This document shows positions 18,301 through 24,545 of a stretch of 57,135 nucleotides of DNA, piece by piece; the stretch's first letter is position 1; every line of letters begins with the position of its first letter. Source of the DNA: Bacteroidales bacterium UBA3663 (GTDB taxonomy: Bacteria > Bacteroidota > Bacteroidia > Bacteroidales > UBA3663); the NCBI GenBank assembly GCA_002373755.1, contig DFJU01000069.1, positions 1 through 57,135 of the forward strand, written 5' to 3'. A program made the translations under genes and the position numbers. The notes beneath the pieces were generated by a model that did no database searches, was not told the origin of the DNA, and worked only from the letters and a program-made list of their open reading frames with translations.

Positions 18301-19922
18301 GTGACTCCCAGCGAGTAGATGTTCTTCATCATAAGGTCCCAGAGCGGTGTGGCCGGGTTGCCCGAAGTCGCCTTCAGCAGCTTGACGATGAGTGTCTGCG
18401 TGGTGTTGCTCGTGTTGTCGCTCGAAAATTCGCCCACCTGATACGTCTTGCCGCCCTTGGTGTATTGGAAGGCTACGGCCAACACCATGTCGTCGTCCAG
18501 CTTCGATTTGAGCGAGATGTAGCCCAGACTGCTGTTCAACGTATATTCCGACGAACTGAGAAGGCGAGCCGATTCGACCTTTTCGTAGTCGGTGCCGCCG
18601 TTCAGACCCTGCGCGTCGAGTGCCGCCATCGTGGTCGTCACGTTGGTAATGTCGCGGATGCCGCTGTACGAGCCGTTGATTGTCTCGTAGAGCGAGTTGG
18701 CCTTGTTTTCCGGATAGCCCGTCGCGCTCTGGTTCTGCCAGAGGCTGTTGCCGATGTGCTCCGATTCGCCCAAGTCCATGAATGCCACGATGTTGCGCGC
18801 GTTGCCATACGAACCGCTCTTGTTGGTCGCCCACACCTCGATTTTCGTGATTTCGATGCCCGATGCGATGAGCGGCAGCTTCGACATGTTCTGGTCGTAG
18901 GTGTCGCGGAAATATTGCGCAAGGAAGAAGTGCCGGTTCTCGTCATATTCGTCGGCCGCAAGTTCATAGCTGCGTTTCGTCGAACCGCCCTTGCTCGACA
19001 CCGTCTTGCTCGACGACTCCTGCTTGGCCAGCAGCGCCGTCACGTTGAGCTTGCCGAACTTCAGCTTCGACTTGATGCCGAACAGCGACTGGCTGCCCGA
19101 GATGAGCGAGTTGCCCGTCGTCATCGACACGTTGCCAGCTTCGAGGTCCTGGATGATTTCGTCCTCGTCGCCCTGATAGGCCAGCTTGAACTGGTTGGCG
19201 TCGAAGTCGAATGTCGCTTCGGTGTTGTAGTTCAGGTTGAACGACATCTTTGTGCCGACCGATGCCGTCATGCTCAGCTGTATGTCCTCGTCGAAGTCGA
19301 AGGTCTTGGTGTCGCGTGCGCGTTGCGACAGGGTCGGGTTGTCGATTTTGTTGCGCTTCATGCCCATGCTCAGGCTGGCCGAGCCTTGTGTCTTGACGCG
19401 GATGCCGCCCTTGCCGAAAATCTTGTCGGCCGGACCAAGGCTGAACGACATGTCGAGCAGGTCAAGCCCTGTGCCGCCCTCATATTCGTCGAATGCCTTG
19501 CTGTTCTGCTCGCGGAAGTAGGCGGCACGCACCGTGCGTTCGGTGTAGTTCATGTATTCCTTGCGCGACATCGGAATCGTGTAGCCCAGCTGCTGCTCGC
19601 CCACTTTGGTGCGCACCAGATAGCGGTCGTTCTTCCAGTCGTATTCGATGTCGGTGGTCACGTTTTTCGGGTCGCGCAGGTCGCCCGGGTGCGATTTTTC
19701 GAGGTCTTTCGCATTGTCGGGCGATGTGGGCGACACTCCCCAGCGTGCCTTGCGTCCGTCGCCCTGTTGCGCATCGTCGGCTGCATCTTCGCCATGCTCG
19801 TCGGCTTCGTCATCGGCCATAAAAATGGTGCTCCACCCAAGCGTAGGTGCAGCAAAAGAGACACCCCCAAGCAGGAGCGTCGTCAGAAGTCCGAAGAGTA
19901 TGTTTTTTCGCCTTAGGAACAT
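12315..19922 (-). CDS. sprA: SprA/Sov, type IX secretion outer-membrane translocon
   Basis: A giant outer-membrane protein of 2535 residues, close to the usual 2300-2500 of SprA/Sov. In the family it forms a very large beta-barrel that is the exit channel of the T9SS. The N terminus has a signal peptide (KNILFGLLTTLLLGGVSFA) and an acidic linker. Family-like strings follow: YTIPMSRKEYMNYTE, FDEDIQLSMTASVGTKMSFN, GNVSMTTGNSLISGSQSLFG and LASTPYEDNDALFPEA. An ordered series of amphipathic strands continues to the C-terminal LSFSLTR. No frameshift is seen over 7.6 kb. The ATG at 19922 was chosen over a TTG four codons upstream. No other T9SS gene (porK-N, porV) is nearby, and sprA is normally unlinked to them. 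It converges on the BspA/peptide unit. Confidence 0.93.
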   Translation of the reverse strand: MFLRRKNILFGLLTTLLLGGVSFAAPTLGWSTIFMADDEADEHGEDAADDAQQGDGRKARWGVSPTSPDNAKDLEKSHPGDLRDPKNVTTDIEYDWKNDRYLVRTKVGEQQLGYTIPMSRKEYMNYTERTVRAAYFREQNSKAFDEYEGGTGLDLLDMSFSLGPADKIFGKGGIRVKTQGSASLSMGMKRNKIDNPTLSQRARDTKTFDFDEDIQLSMTASVGTKMSFNLNYNTEATFDFDANQFKLAYQGDEDEIIQDLEAGNVSMTTGNSLISGSQSLFGIKSKLKFGKLNVTALLAKQESSSKTVSSKGGSTKRSYELAADEYDENRHFFLAQYFRDTYDQNMSKLPLIASGIEITKIEVWATNKSGSYGNARNIVAFMDLGESEHIGNSLWQNQSATGYPENKANSLYETINGSYSGIRDITNVTTTMAALDAQGLNGGTDYEKVESARLLSSSEYTLNSSLGYISLKSKLDDDMVLAVAFQYTKGGKTYQVGEFSSDNTSNTTQTLIVKLLKATSGNPATPLWDLMMKNIYSLGVTNLQQSSFTMQVQYMSDTVGVYTNFINEGAIAQQLLIKVMNLDRLNANSESHSDGQFDWVAGYTVNASTGRIIFPVVEPFGSHLAKKLDSEALADKYCYQELYDSTLTAAQQVAEKNKFRLKGEYVASSGAEIDLGATNVARGSVVVTAGGATLVENSDYTVDYNMGIVTILNENIIESGTAVNVSLEDQDNYSMQRKTMMGVDLQYEYSKDISFGATLLNLHEKPLTKKVTSSDIPINNTMYGFNFKWNKDFMWLTNAVGSIPWVKATAPSNIALQGEYAQLVAGHSDQISDAGYVYVDDFENSETSLDISSARYWHLASTPYEDNDALFPEAALSNDIAYGSNRALLSWYTIDRLFTSQSSSLTPGHIKNDLEQLSDHRVRQVNYDEIYPNKELTYGETGILDVLNLSFYPTERGPYNLNSDDILADGSLSDPSSRWGGIMRKMDITNFENGNYEYIEFWLMDPQITSGDTTSAYQGGDLYFNLGEISEDILKDGMKSFENGLDADGDTLYTTSTVWGRVSRRSSTVYAFDNTSNSRSNQDVGFDGLKDTDEQTFPTYANYREAVAGKVDADVLAKWQSDPFSPINDPAGDNFHYYRGSDFDKAKTSIIDRYKHYNGTEGNSKSSSESSESYATAATSSPDVEDINVDNTLNEYERYYQYHISLRPEDLTEGSNHIASISETSVRLRNGKQQTVKWYQFRIPISEYDKKVGNIQNFKSIRFMRMYMTGWERQQTLRFATLELVRSDWRNYTASRLTDRGYSVAGSGTLATSTVNIEENAGSYPVNYVLPPGVDRVVDPGQSTATQLNEQSLALAVSDLEPHDAVAVYKNSGMDMRQYESIQLFVHGEATPNNESQLGDDELSVFIRLGSDYKDNYYEYEVPLTLTPAGSYNNNSTADRLKVWPASNMIDLELDKLTTLKKERNTAKQGNLSEVTYTTLYSKYDEDNRANKLTVIGNPSLSEVSVIMIGVRNNGKGTRSANVWVNELRMCGIDEGGGWAATGSATLRVSDIATFNASGNYTSVGWGSIEQSAANRSLSEDWQYNMSGQTDIGRWLPQQIKLSAPLYYSRSKSVSTPKYDPYNEDMLLEETLESYSTERQRDSIRALTQTVEESNSMSLSGVKFNVKSKKAKPWDPANVTMSYAQNRKKAHDPTTEYETDASYKASVNYQYSPYFTPWKPFDDKKKSDKKGGASDKKSDKDKKPEPKATKAASNKKKQKLLSDFQLNWLPNSISLSSNWNRTYHEEQLRNVETYESDYTIPVSYSKTFTWLRQTAIAWDLTKTIKLNFSAATNARIDEPDAPVNKTLYPDEFEAWKDTISMQLWKLGTPVDYNQTFDATWNIPINKISYTDWVTASLKYKGTYEWQRGTVVDDETETGGTLQNQGSWQGDLKFNLETLYNKSKFLKKANDRFKSNKSSKNAKNGIKKAAPAKKKSNTKKFERQIELRPDSTFTLEHKLNTKRLIITAKDAETGKAIDLKVRRKDANTISFKGTDSLRLSLSIAPDKPLDDESWYKQTQFIARLLMMVRNVNVSYRYKLDTYLPSYRLNSGDFFGQNNSGNSLAPGLGFAFGFEGGEEFTQKAIDNNWLIVNDSLTTPAVYSETRDLSYGATIEPLPGLKINLTGTWKHNEKQSHQFMFDDLAITKSGSFQMTTIALGSSFGGARSRKGYSSTAFQNLVNARAEIYSRMLAQYEGTNYPRGGFMSDYPTQAGMRYSGVLGDSRINTSDVLVPAFISAYMNGGSPSSVKLTAFPQMWQALPNWKVNYDGLLQLFPKLSEWFKTLTLSHAYTCTYAIGSYASYTNYAENEEGLGFTLDVTNDVPVPSSEFNISTVTLTENFSPLVGLNATLLSGITARVEYKQTRSVALNMSSAQLVENVSKDMTFGTGYKIANFNTKMGWPASTSPKEKNVSHDLNTKLDVTLKNQVAILRKIEDAYSEATSGNTAVNINFSADYQFSKMLNFKFYWQKQINKPLISTSYPTVNTDFGFTLSFSLTR

Positions 19923-20431
19923 GAATTTTCGCAAAGTGTACGGGTAAAACGAGCCCCTTTGCTAAATATTGTTTGCGCGCGATTTAAAATTTGTGCTACG
20001 CGAGTAATCGTCCCAGTATTTTTGCTTCAATTGAGTGAGTCCCTCTGAATCAGGTATTTGAAAGTCTGTATAATCTTAATTGCCTGATTTTTAGTGTGGT
20101 CTGTTTGGGACATGATTGCCTCGTAATGCTGTTTGGGGGAAGGGAATTGCCGATGGGGCAATGTGTCTTGCGAGCTTTTTTTCATGATGTAACATTTGTT
20201 TCATCATGGAGGGTTTTATGTGCCTTTTTGAAAATAGCAAACCCATTGATAATCTGTGTATGAGCAGAAAATCAGTGAGTTTATTGTTTCGGGTTGTCAA
20301 CTATGAAAAGGCGAAGACAAATTATAATCGCAGTCTATCTTTGAATACTTGTGTGTTTTGTTATATTGAATTACATTATTTCTTATTGAGTTCATGCCAA
20401 ATTCTGATACCACCTTCGGTTTGTAAAGTGT
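19923..20431. other. Intergenic region between the R-M operon and sprA, about 510 bp
   Basis: No convincing gene. An 80-codon open frame on the plus strand (20206-20448) overlaps the nuclease gene and lacks protein character. Two modest inverted repeats are present: AATCAGG/CCTGATT (near 20049-20095, followed by T) and CATGATG/CATCATG (near 20184-20208). The left part should hold the sprA promoter, but no exact TAnnTTTG was found; the nearest is TACACTTTG, with one extra base. Confidence 0.4.
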
Positions 20432-21610
20432 TCAGATTTTATAAATGATGCTCTCAGGGAAAAGTAAAGGCATTCCCTTTTTCTTAATTTTGAAAGAATA
20501 TGTGTCTCCATTGCCACTTGGACGACAGAGAAGCAAGTCAACCGTTATGAGATTCTGCTCTAACAGTATATCGAATTGACCGACATTGGGGTTCTTGGTG
20601 TGTTCAATCTGCTTGTATCGGAAATATTCCTTGCCATCATTGATCTTGTTCTCAACTTCTATCCAGAAGGTTTCGTGATGCTTGGTTGTTAGTCTTTGGT
20701 GTAGTTTAAGCAATCGCCATACAGCTATGTCCTCCACACTTGTTCTTTTAGCTTGTAGTTCCAGCAATGCTTTAAGCTGGTTTACGTTTAGGAATAAGCC
20801 CTGACTATTGGGCGGGTCACATTGTGCTGTATTTTGATATGTTATTTTACCATCATCTGTCAGATAGCCATACTTGGCAACAATCTCGCGACCAGACTTC
20901 AAGGTACTTATATCCCAATCTGGAGTTTGCGTGAAAAGAACATTTTTCTTGGATGATCTCTTTTCTCGATGACTTTTCAATTCAATGCCTTTATAGTCTG
21001 GTGTTTTGTCGCTATTCATACTGATTCCCAAGAAGGTTTCAATAGTCCGACCTATGCCTGTGTCTGCCAACACTTCTGACTCAAACCACTGGCCGCTCAT
21101 TGAACGGAACTTGCCCAGCAACTCTTCTGAAATTGAATTTCCACGATAATTTATCTCCGTCAGCACCTCTTTGATAGGTGTAATGATTGGGGAGTTATAG
21201 CAAGCAGCAATATCAATATGGGTAATATTGATAGAGTATAATTTCCTCTCAAAGTAAAACAAAACATGAATGTCGTTGCCTTCTGTATATGAGCCAAGTT
21301 TATAAATCCACATACGAGGGTCTCCCTTCTTCGTCGTTGGACGATAGAACGATGCCTGAGTCAGGTGCTGACTCGTTTCGGTAAGGATGACGGCATCATG
21401 CATCACCTTGTGTTCTTGACCCTGAAGTTGTTCTTCATAATTGTGAACACCTTCGTCAATGAAATATGCTCGCATCGGGGCTGTGGAATCAAGAATGCCT
21501 TTTCCGAGCCCTGTTGGTGTAATCTCTACTTGTGTGAATTTCACGTTGTGATTAACGAGAAATTTCAGATTTTCTTGCTCAAAGGCAGTAAATGGACGCA
21601 TATTAATCAT
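20432..21610 (-). CDS. Type II restriction endonuclease, MvaI/BcnI-like
   Basis: A 392-residue nuclease, third gene of a C-M-R operon. The C-terminal half contains a PD-(D/E)xK centre, TPDYKGIELKSHR, giving Asp205, Glu210 and Lys212. This spacing and the xELKSxR string are those of the MvaI/BcnI family, whose founding members cut CCWGG and CCSGG as monomers. MvaI itself has about 250 residues, so the first 150 residues here (EITPTGLGKGILDS, GSYTEGNDIHVLFYFER) are an extra N-terminal domain that I cannot assign; it could recognise DNA. The family call is motif-based, and the target site is not deducible. The start lies 7 bp after the methyltransferase stop. The operon is AT-rich relative to its surroundings, suggesting acquisition by transfer. 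Confidence 0.8.
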   Translation of the reverse strand: MINMRPFTAFEQENLKFLVNHNVKFTQVEITPTGLGKGILDSTAPMRAYFIDEGVHNYEEQLQGQEHKVMHDAVILTETSQHLTQASFYRPTTKKGDPRMWIYKLGSYTEGNDIHVLFYFERKLYSINITHIDIAACYNSPIITPIKEVLTEINYRGNSISEELLGKFRSMSGQWFESEVLADTGIGRTIETFLGISMNSDKTPDYKGIELKSHREKRSSKKNVLFTQTPDWDISTLKSGREIVAKYGYLTDDGKITYQNTAQCDPPNSQGLFLNVNQLKALLELQAKRTSVEDIAVWRLLKLHQRLTTKHHETFWIEVENKINDGKEYFRYKQIEHTKNPNVGQFDILLEQNLITVDLLLCRPSGNGDTYSFKIKKKGMPLLFPESIIYKI

Positions 21611-21617
21611 ATTTGTC

Positions 21618-23492
21618 TTACCTTATGTGTTCTAACAATGTATTGGCAATAGCTCTTGCCATCAATGGCGGGACAGCGTTACCGACAAGAGTATATTGAG
21701 GTATCTCTTTTTGGCGGTTATTCCCTCCAGTTTGTCTTTTTCCTTGAAAAACAAAGGAATCATCAAAGCTTTGTAATCTTGCCATTTCTCTAACCGTTGT
21801 AGGTCTGTATGCAGAATAGTGGATAAAGTCATCTGGCATGGTGCATACAGTTGGGCTCTGTCCAAGAGGATTAAGAACTGTATAATTACGCTTTTGAGAT
21901 TCTAGCCCCTTTTCATTTAATTCTGGCTTAGCTGCATCATAATCACCATGTTTGGCAATTATCTTTAATCGTTCTTTGACAGTTTCGTTTTGCAGACTAG
22001 TCTGGTGATTGAAAAGTTCCATATGCTGATGCTTCTTGACATCGTCTAATGCTGCCATATTGGCCACATAAAAAGGCTCCTCGTCGAAAGTGAATCTGTG
22101 TCCAAGCCTACCTATGCGTGACCATTCTGAATACAGCAGGCCTCGCTCGTCAGGTTCGCCTTGTAAGCGGCGGCGAATTTTTACTGACTCATATTTTGCT
22201 ATTGTATGTGGGGTCTTGTACTTTATGGCAGAATCTCCATTGCCCACCATGTCCATGTCCCATAGAGCTTCGTAAACTTTTACTTTTTCTTCTTCGTTAA
22301 CGGTAGAAGGTATTTCTGTTATTAGCTCTTGATCATTTCGACATCCTACAAACAGGACTCTCTCTCGATTTTGAGGAACACCATAATTTGCTGATAGCAC
22401 AACGATTGGGGCTTTTATGTTGTATAAGCGTATATCGTTCATTAGTTCCTCAAAATTGGCCAAGGTGTTTTTTTGACAATTTAATTGCTCTTTTATGAAT
22501 TCAATGCATTCATCGAATGTGTCAACAAGTATCTCCAGCGATTTTTTAAGATTTTCAGCTTCTTGCTTGCAATCTCCCATCTGTGCTATCTTTCCGATGG
22601 CATCTAATGTCATATCAAGTATTTGTTCATCCGAAATGGTATCAACAATATCATTATAGCCATCGACAAAGACATCATTGTCGATGTGTGCTGTGGTTTT
22701 TAGTTGAATGACCTGTTTGCGTATGGCCTCGCGCTGTTGTCTCATTTTTAACAAAATCAAACCATGTCGAACTGTATTCACAGACTCGTTGCTTTTACTT
22801 ACATTGTAAGGAAGTTTCTTGGTCACTTCTTTAAGCTGTTGTTCTAAGTTATTAAAGAACATTTCCCAAGTCTTATCCCAGTTCTCATCTGCGATTTCCA
22901 TGTTGAGGCGCAGGTAGATGGACTCATATAATGCATTTGGCATTTTTTGCTTCAAAGTATCATCAAGAAAAGCAAATAATTGGGACATTTTCATATCATC
23001 AACTATGGAGCGTATTTCTTTCATAATACGCTCTTTTATTCGTCCTTCATCCTTTGTCAAAATACCCTTGACATTTTCCATCACAAAATACTTTGGGCGA
23101 AGTGCTTTTATCACCTTTAGATAATGGTAAAACAAATCATCTCTTTTATCTAGTTTCTTTCTTCGACCAGCAAGACTGAATGACTGGCAGCTTGGCCCGC
23201 CTGTAATAACATCAATCTTTTGCGTACCAATCTGCTTAAGTAGATTCGGCAAAAAAGAATCCTCCATTATGTCTTGGCACAAGAATTTTGTGTCGAGTCC
23301 AAGCATTTTGTTATAGCGAACTCTATGTGTCAGTTCACAATTCTCATTGATATCACTTGCAAGACGAAAGTCATAATATTTATCTTCCGTATATGCCTGC
23401 ATAAAACCCTCACTGAAGCCGCCTGCTCCAGCAAATAAATCAAGATATGTAATAGCCTTGCGGCTTGATATAAATTCCTTCTTTTGCGACAT
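21618..23492 (-). CDS. DNA (cytosine-5) methyltransferase
   Basis: A 624-residue modification enzyme that transfers a methyl group from S-adenosylmethionine to C5 of cytosine, protecting host DNA from the partner nuclease. Motif I is DLFAGAGGFS (18-27). Motif IV is GGPSCQSFSLAGR with catalytic Cys102; the usual Pro before the Cys is Ser here. Motif VI is MENVKG (138-143), motif VIII QNRERVLFVG (about 373-382), and motif X YTLVGNAVPPLMARA (about 597-611). About 230 residues of helical, charged sequence separate motifs VI and VIII, much longer than in typical Dcm-type enzymes. The target-recognition region lies between VIII and X. The gene starts 10 bp after the controller gene's stop codon and ends 7 bp before the nuclease gene. 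Confidence 0.93.
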   Translation of the reverse strand: MSQKKEFISSRKAITYLDLFAGAGGFSEGFMQAYTEDKYYDFRLASDINENCELTHRVRYNKMLGLDTKFLCQDIMEDSFLPNLLKQIGTQKIDVITGGPSCQSFSLAGRRKKLDKRDDLFYHYLKVIKALRPKYFVMENVKGILTKDEGRIKERIMKEIRSIVDDMKMSQLFAFLDDTLKQKMPNALYESIYLRLNMEIADENWDKTWEMFFNNLEQQLKEVTKKLPYNVSKSNESVNTVRHGLILLKMRQQREAIRKQVIQLKTTAHIDNDVFVDGYNDIVDTISDEQILDMTLDAIGKIAQMGDCKQEAENLKKSLEILVDTFDECIEFIKEQLNCQKNTLANFEELMNDIRLYNIKAPIVVLSANYGVPQNRERVLFVGCRNDQELITEIPSTVNEEEKVKVYEALWDMDMVGNGDSAIKYKTPHTIAKYESVKIRRRLQGEPDERGLLYSEWSRIGRLGHRFTFDEEPFYVANMAALDDVKKHQHMELFNHQTSLQNETVKERLKIIAKHGDYDAAKPELNEKGLESQKRNYTVLNPLGQSPTVCTMPDDFIHYSAYRPTTVREMARLQSFDDSFVFQGKRQTGGNNRQKEIPQYTLVGNAVPPLMARAIANTLLEHIR

Positions 23493-23502
23493 TTTTATCT
23501 TA

Positions 23503-23712
23503 TTAACTGTTGAATCTCAGTAGTTCATTAACATCTACTTCTAATAGTTGTGCAATTTTCATTAGATTGCCCAAATCTGGCTGACAAGTATTGGTACACC
23601 ATTTGGAAACGGTGGCTGGGTCTTTGCCCAGCTGTTCCGCCAACCATTTGTTTGTGCGTTTCTTGTCTGCAAGGACGACTTTAAGCCTATTTAAATCCCT
23701 ATTTTCTTCCAT
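23503..23712 (-). CDS. HTH controller protein of the R-M operon (C protein)
   Basis: A 69-residue XRE/Cro-type DNA-binding protein: KWLAEQLGKDPATVSKWCTN is a clear helix-turn-helix with recognition helix ATVSKW, followed by LMKIAQLLEVDVNELL. Small proteins of this kind ahead of R-M genes act as controllers that bind their own promoter and time nuclease expression after methyltransferase. The start MEENRDLNRLK was chosen because it gives the usual C-protein length. The longer frame reads through the promoter and operator candidates at 23723-23776. It is the first gene of the minus-strand operon, 10 bp before the methyltransferase gene. Confidence 0.85.
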   Translation of the reverse strand: MEENRDLNRLKVVLADKKRTNKWLAEQLGKDPATVSKWCTNTCQPDLGNLMKIAQLLEVDVNELLRFNS

Positions 23713-23722
23713 TTGTATTGTT

Positions 23723-23776
23723 TTTTGTGCAAAGATAAAAAATGAAGTCTGAAGTTCGAGCGTTTTTTGCACAAAA
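23723..23776 (-). promoter_or_regulatory. Promoter and candidate C-protein operator
   Basis: A minus-strand -7 element TATCTTTG lies at 23730-23737. Two copies of TTTTGTGCAAA stand in opposite orientation, one at 23723-23733 and its exact reverse complement at 23766-23776, centred 43 bp (about four helix turns) apart. The first overlaps the -7 box and the second sits near the -33 region. This layout suits repression by a small dimeric regulator such as the downstream C protein. Confidence 0.5.
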
Positions 23777-23985
23777 TTTGTTGGATTTGCAATAAAATGA
23801 GAATTTTCCATTTGCGGAAAATCATACATTGATTTAAGATTGGCAAAATGTGCAAGTCGCAAATTTTAATGATAATTACAATTGGATATGATTTTATGGG
23901 GAATTACAATTCTCTTAATTCTCAAATTTTTGACTCCTGCCTTCAAAAACTGGCATAAAAACGAAGTTCCGTGAGTTCGTCAGCA

Positions 23986-24083
23986 TACTATGAGCCTACT
24001 ATGAGGGTATTATGAGGCTACTATGCGGACGGCAATCATCGGCCGAAAAGCAGAAACCGATTTTCTTAATGACAGTCGTGACA
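23986..24083 (+). repeat. Composite intergenic repeat, copy 1
   Basis: Four tandem 11-bp units (TACTATGAGCC, TACTATGAGGG, TATTATGAGGC, TACTATGCGGA; 23986-24029) are followed after 35 bp by CTTAATGACAGTCGTGACA (24065-24083). The same two parts, at similar spacing and in opposite orientation, occur at 54356-54457. Nothing else gene-like is seen in 23777-24419, apart from a short GGGGAAA/TTTCCCC hairpin near 24379-24395. Confidence 0.65.
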
Positions 24084-24419
24084 AATGACCGATTCCGGCG
24101 TGCATCGCACTACGCGGGTTGCGTTGGAATGTCGGCCATTTTTTTCCGAAAAACGAGTGCAGAAGTGGGGACGATCCTGCGGTTGGAAATCGAAAGGTTT
24201 GAGATGAGTTATTGTATTTCGGAGTGGAAATAAAAACCGCGTTCCAGTCGTCTGTAGCGTGTATTTTTGAGTCAAAGGAAGTGTGGAGATTTTTAACAAA
24301 AAATGGTTGAAAAAAGCACTGGAAATGTTAAAATAAATTGAAATGTGCATTAGCTGGTGTAAAATCGTATAAAATCGTGGGGAAAAATTTCCCCCTTCGC
24401 CAATTTCCGATTGTGTTGT

Positions 24420-24451
24420 TTTGGCCGATTCGTCGAAATGGCATATATTTG
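24420..24451 (+). promoter_or_regulatory. Promoter of the pectate-lyase gene
   Basis: A -33 TTTG (24420-24423), a 20-bp spacer and -7 TATATTTG (24444-24451) match the Bacteroidota consensus. The start codon is 94 bp beyond the -7 box, leaving a leader of about 85 nt. Confidence 0.7.
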
Positions 24452-24545
24452 CGACGCTCAAATTGTAAGGGGGTACATTTTCCGTATTTTAGTGCCCCGT
24501 CGCTTCGAAGTAATAACCAAAACTTAGCATGTTAAACAACTCAAA

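Noticed and set aside
18465..19916. 483-codon plus-strand frame opposite sprA
   Set aside because: It is antisense to conserved SprA sequence. Composition is Arg/Val/His-rich without domains or a signal.
20206..20448. 80-codon plus-strand frame between sprA and the nuclease gene
   Set aside because: It overlaps the nuclease C terminus, has no ribosome-binding context and no protein-like pattern.
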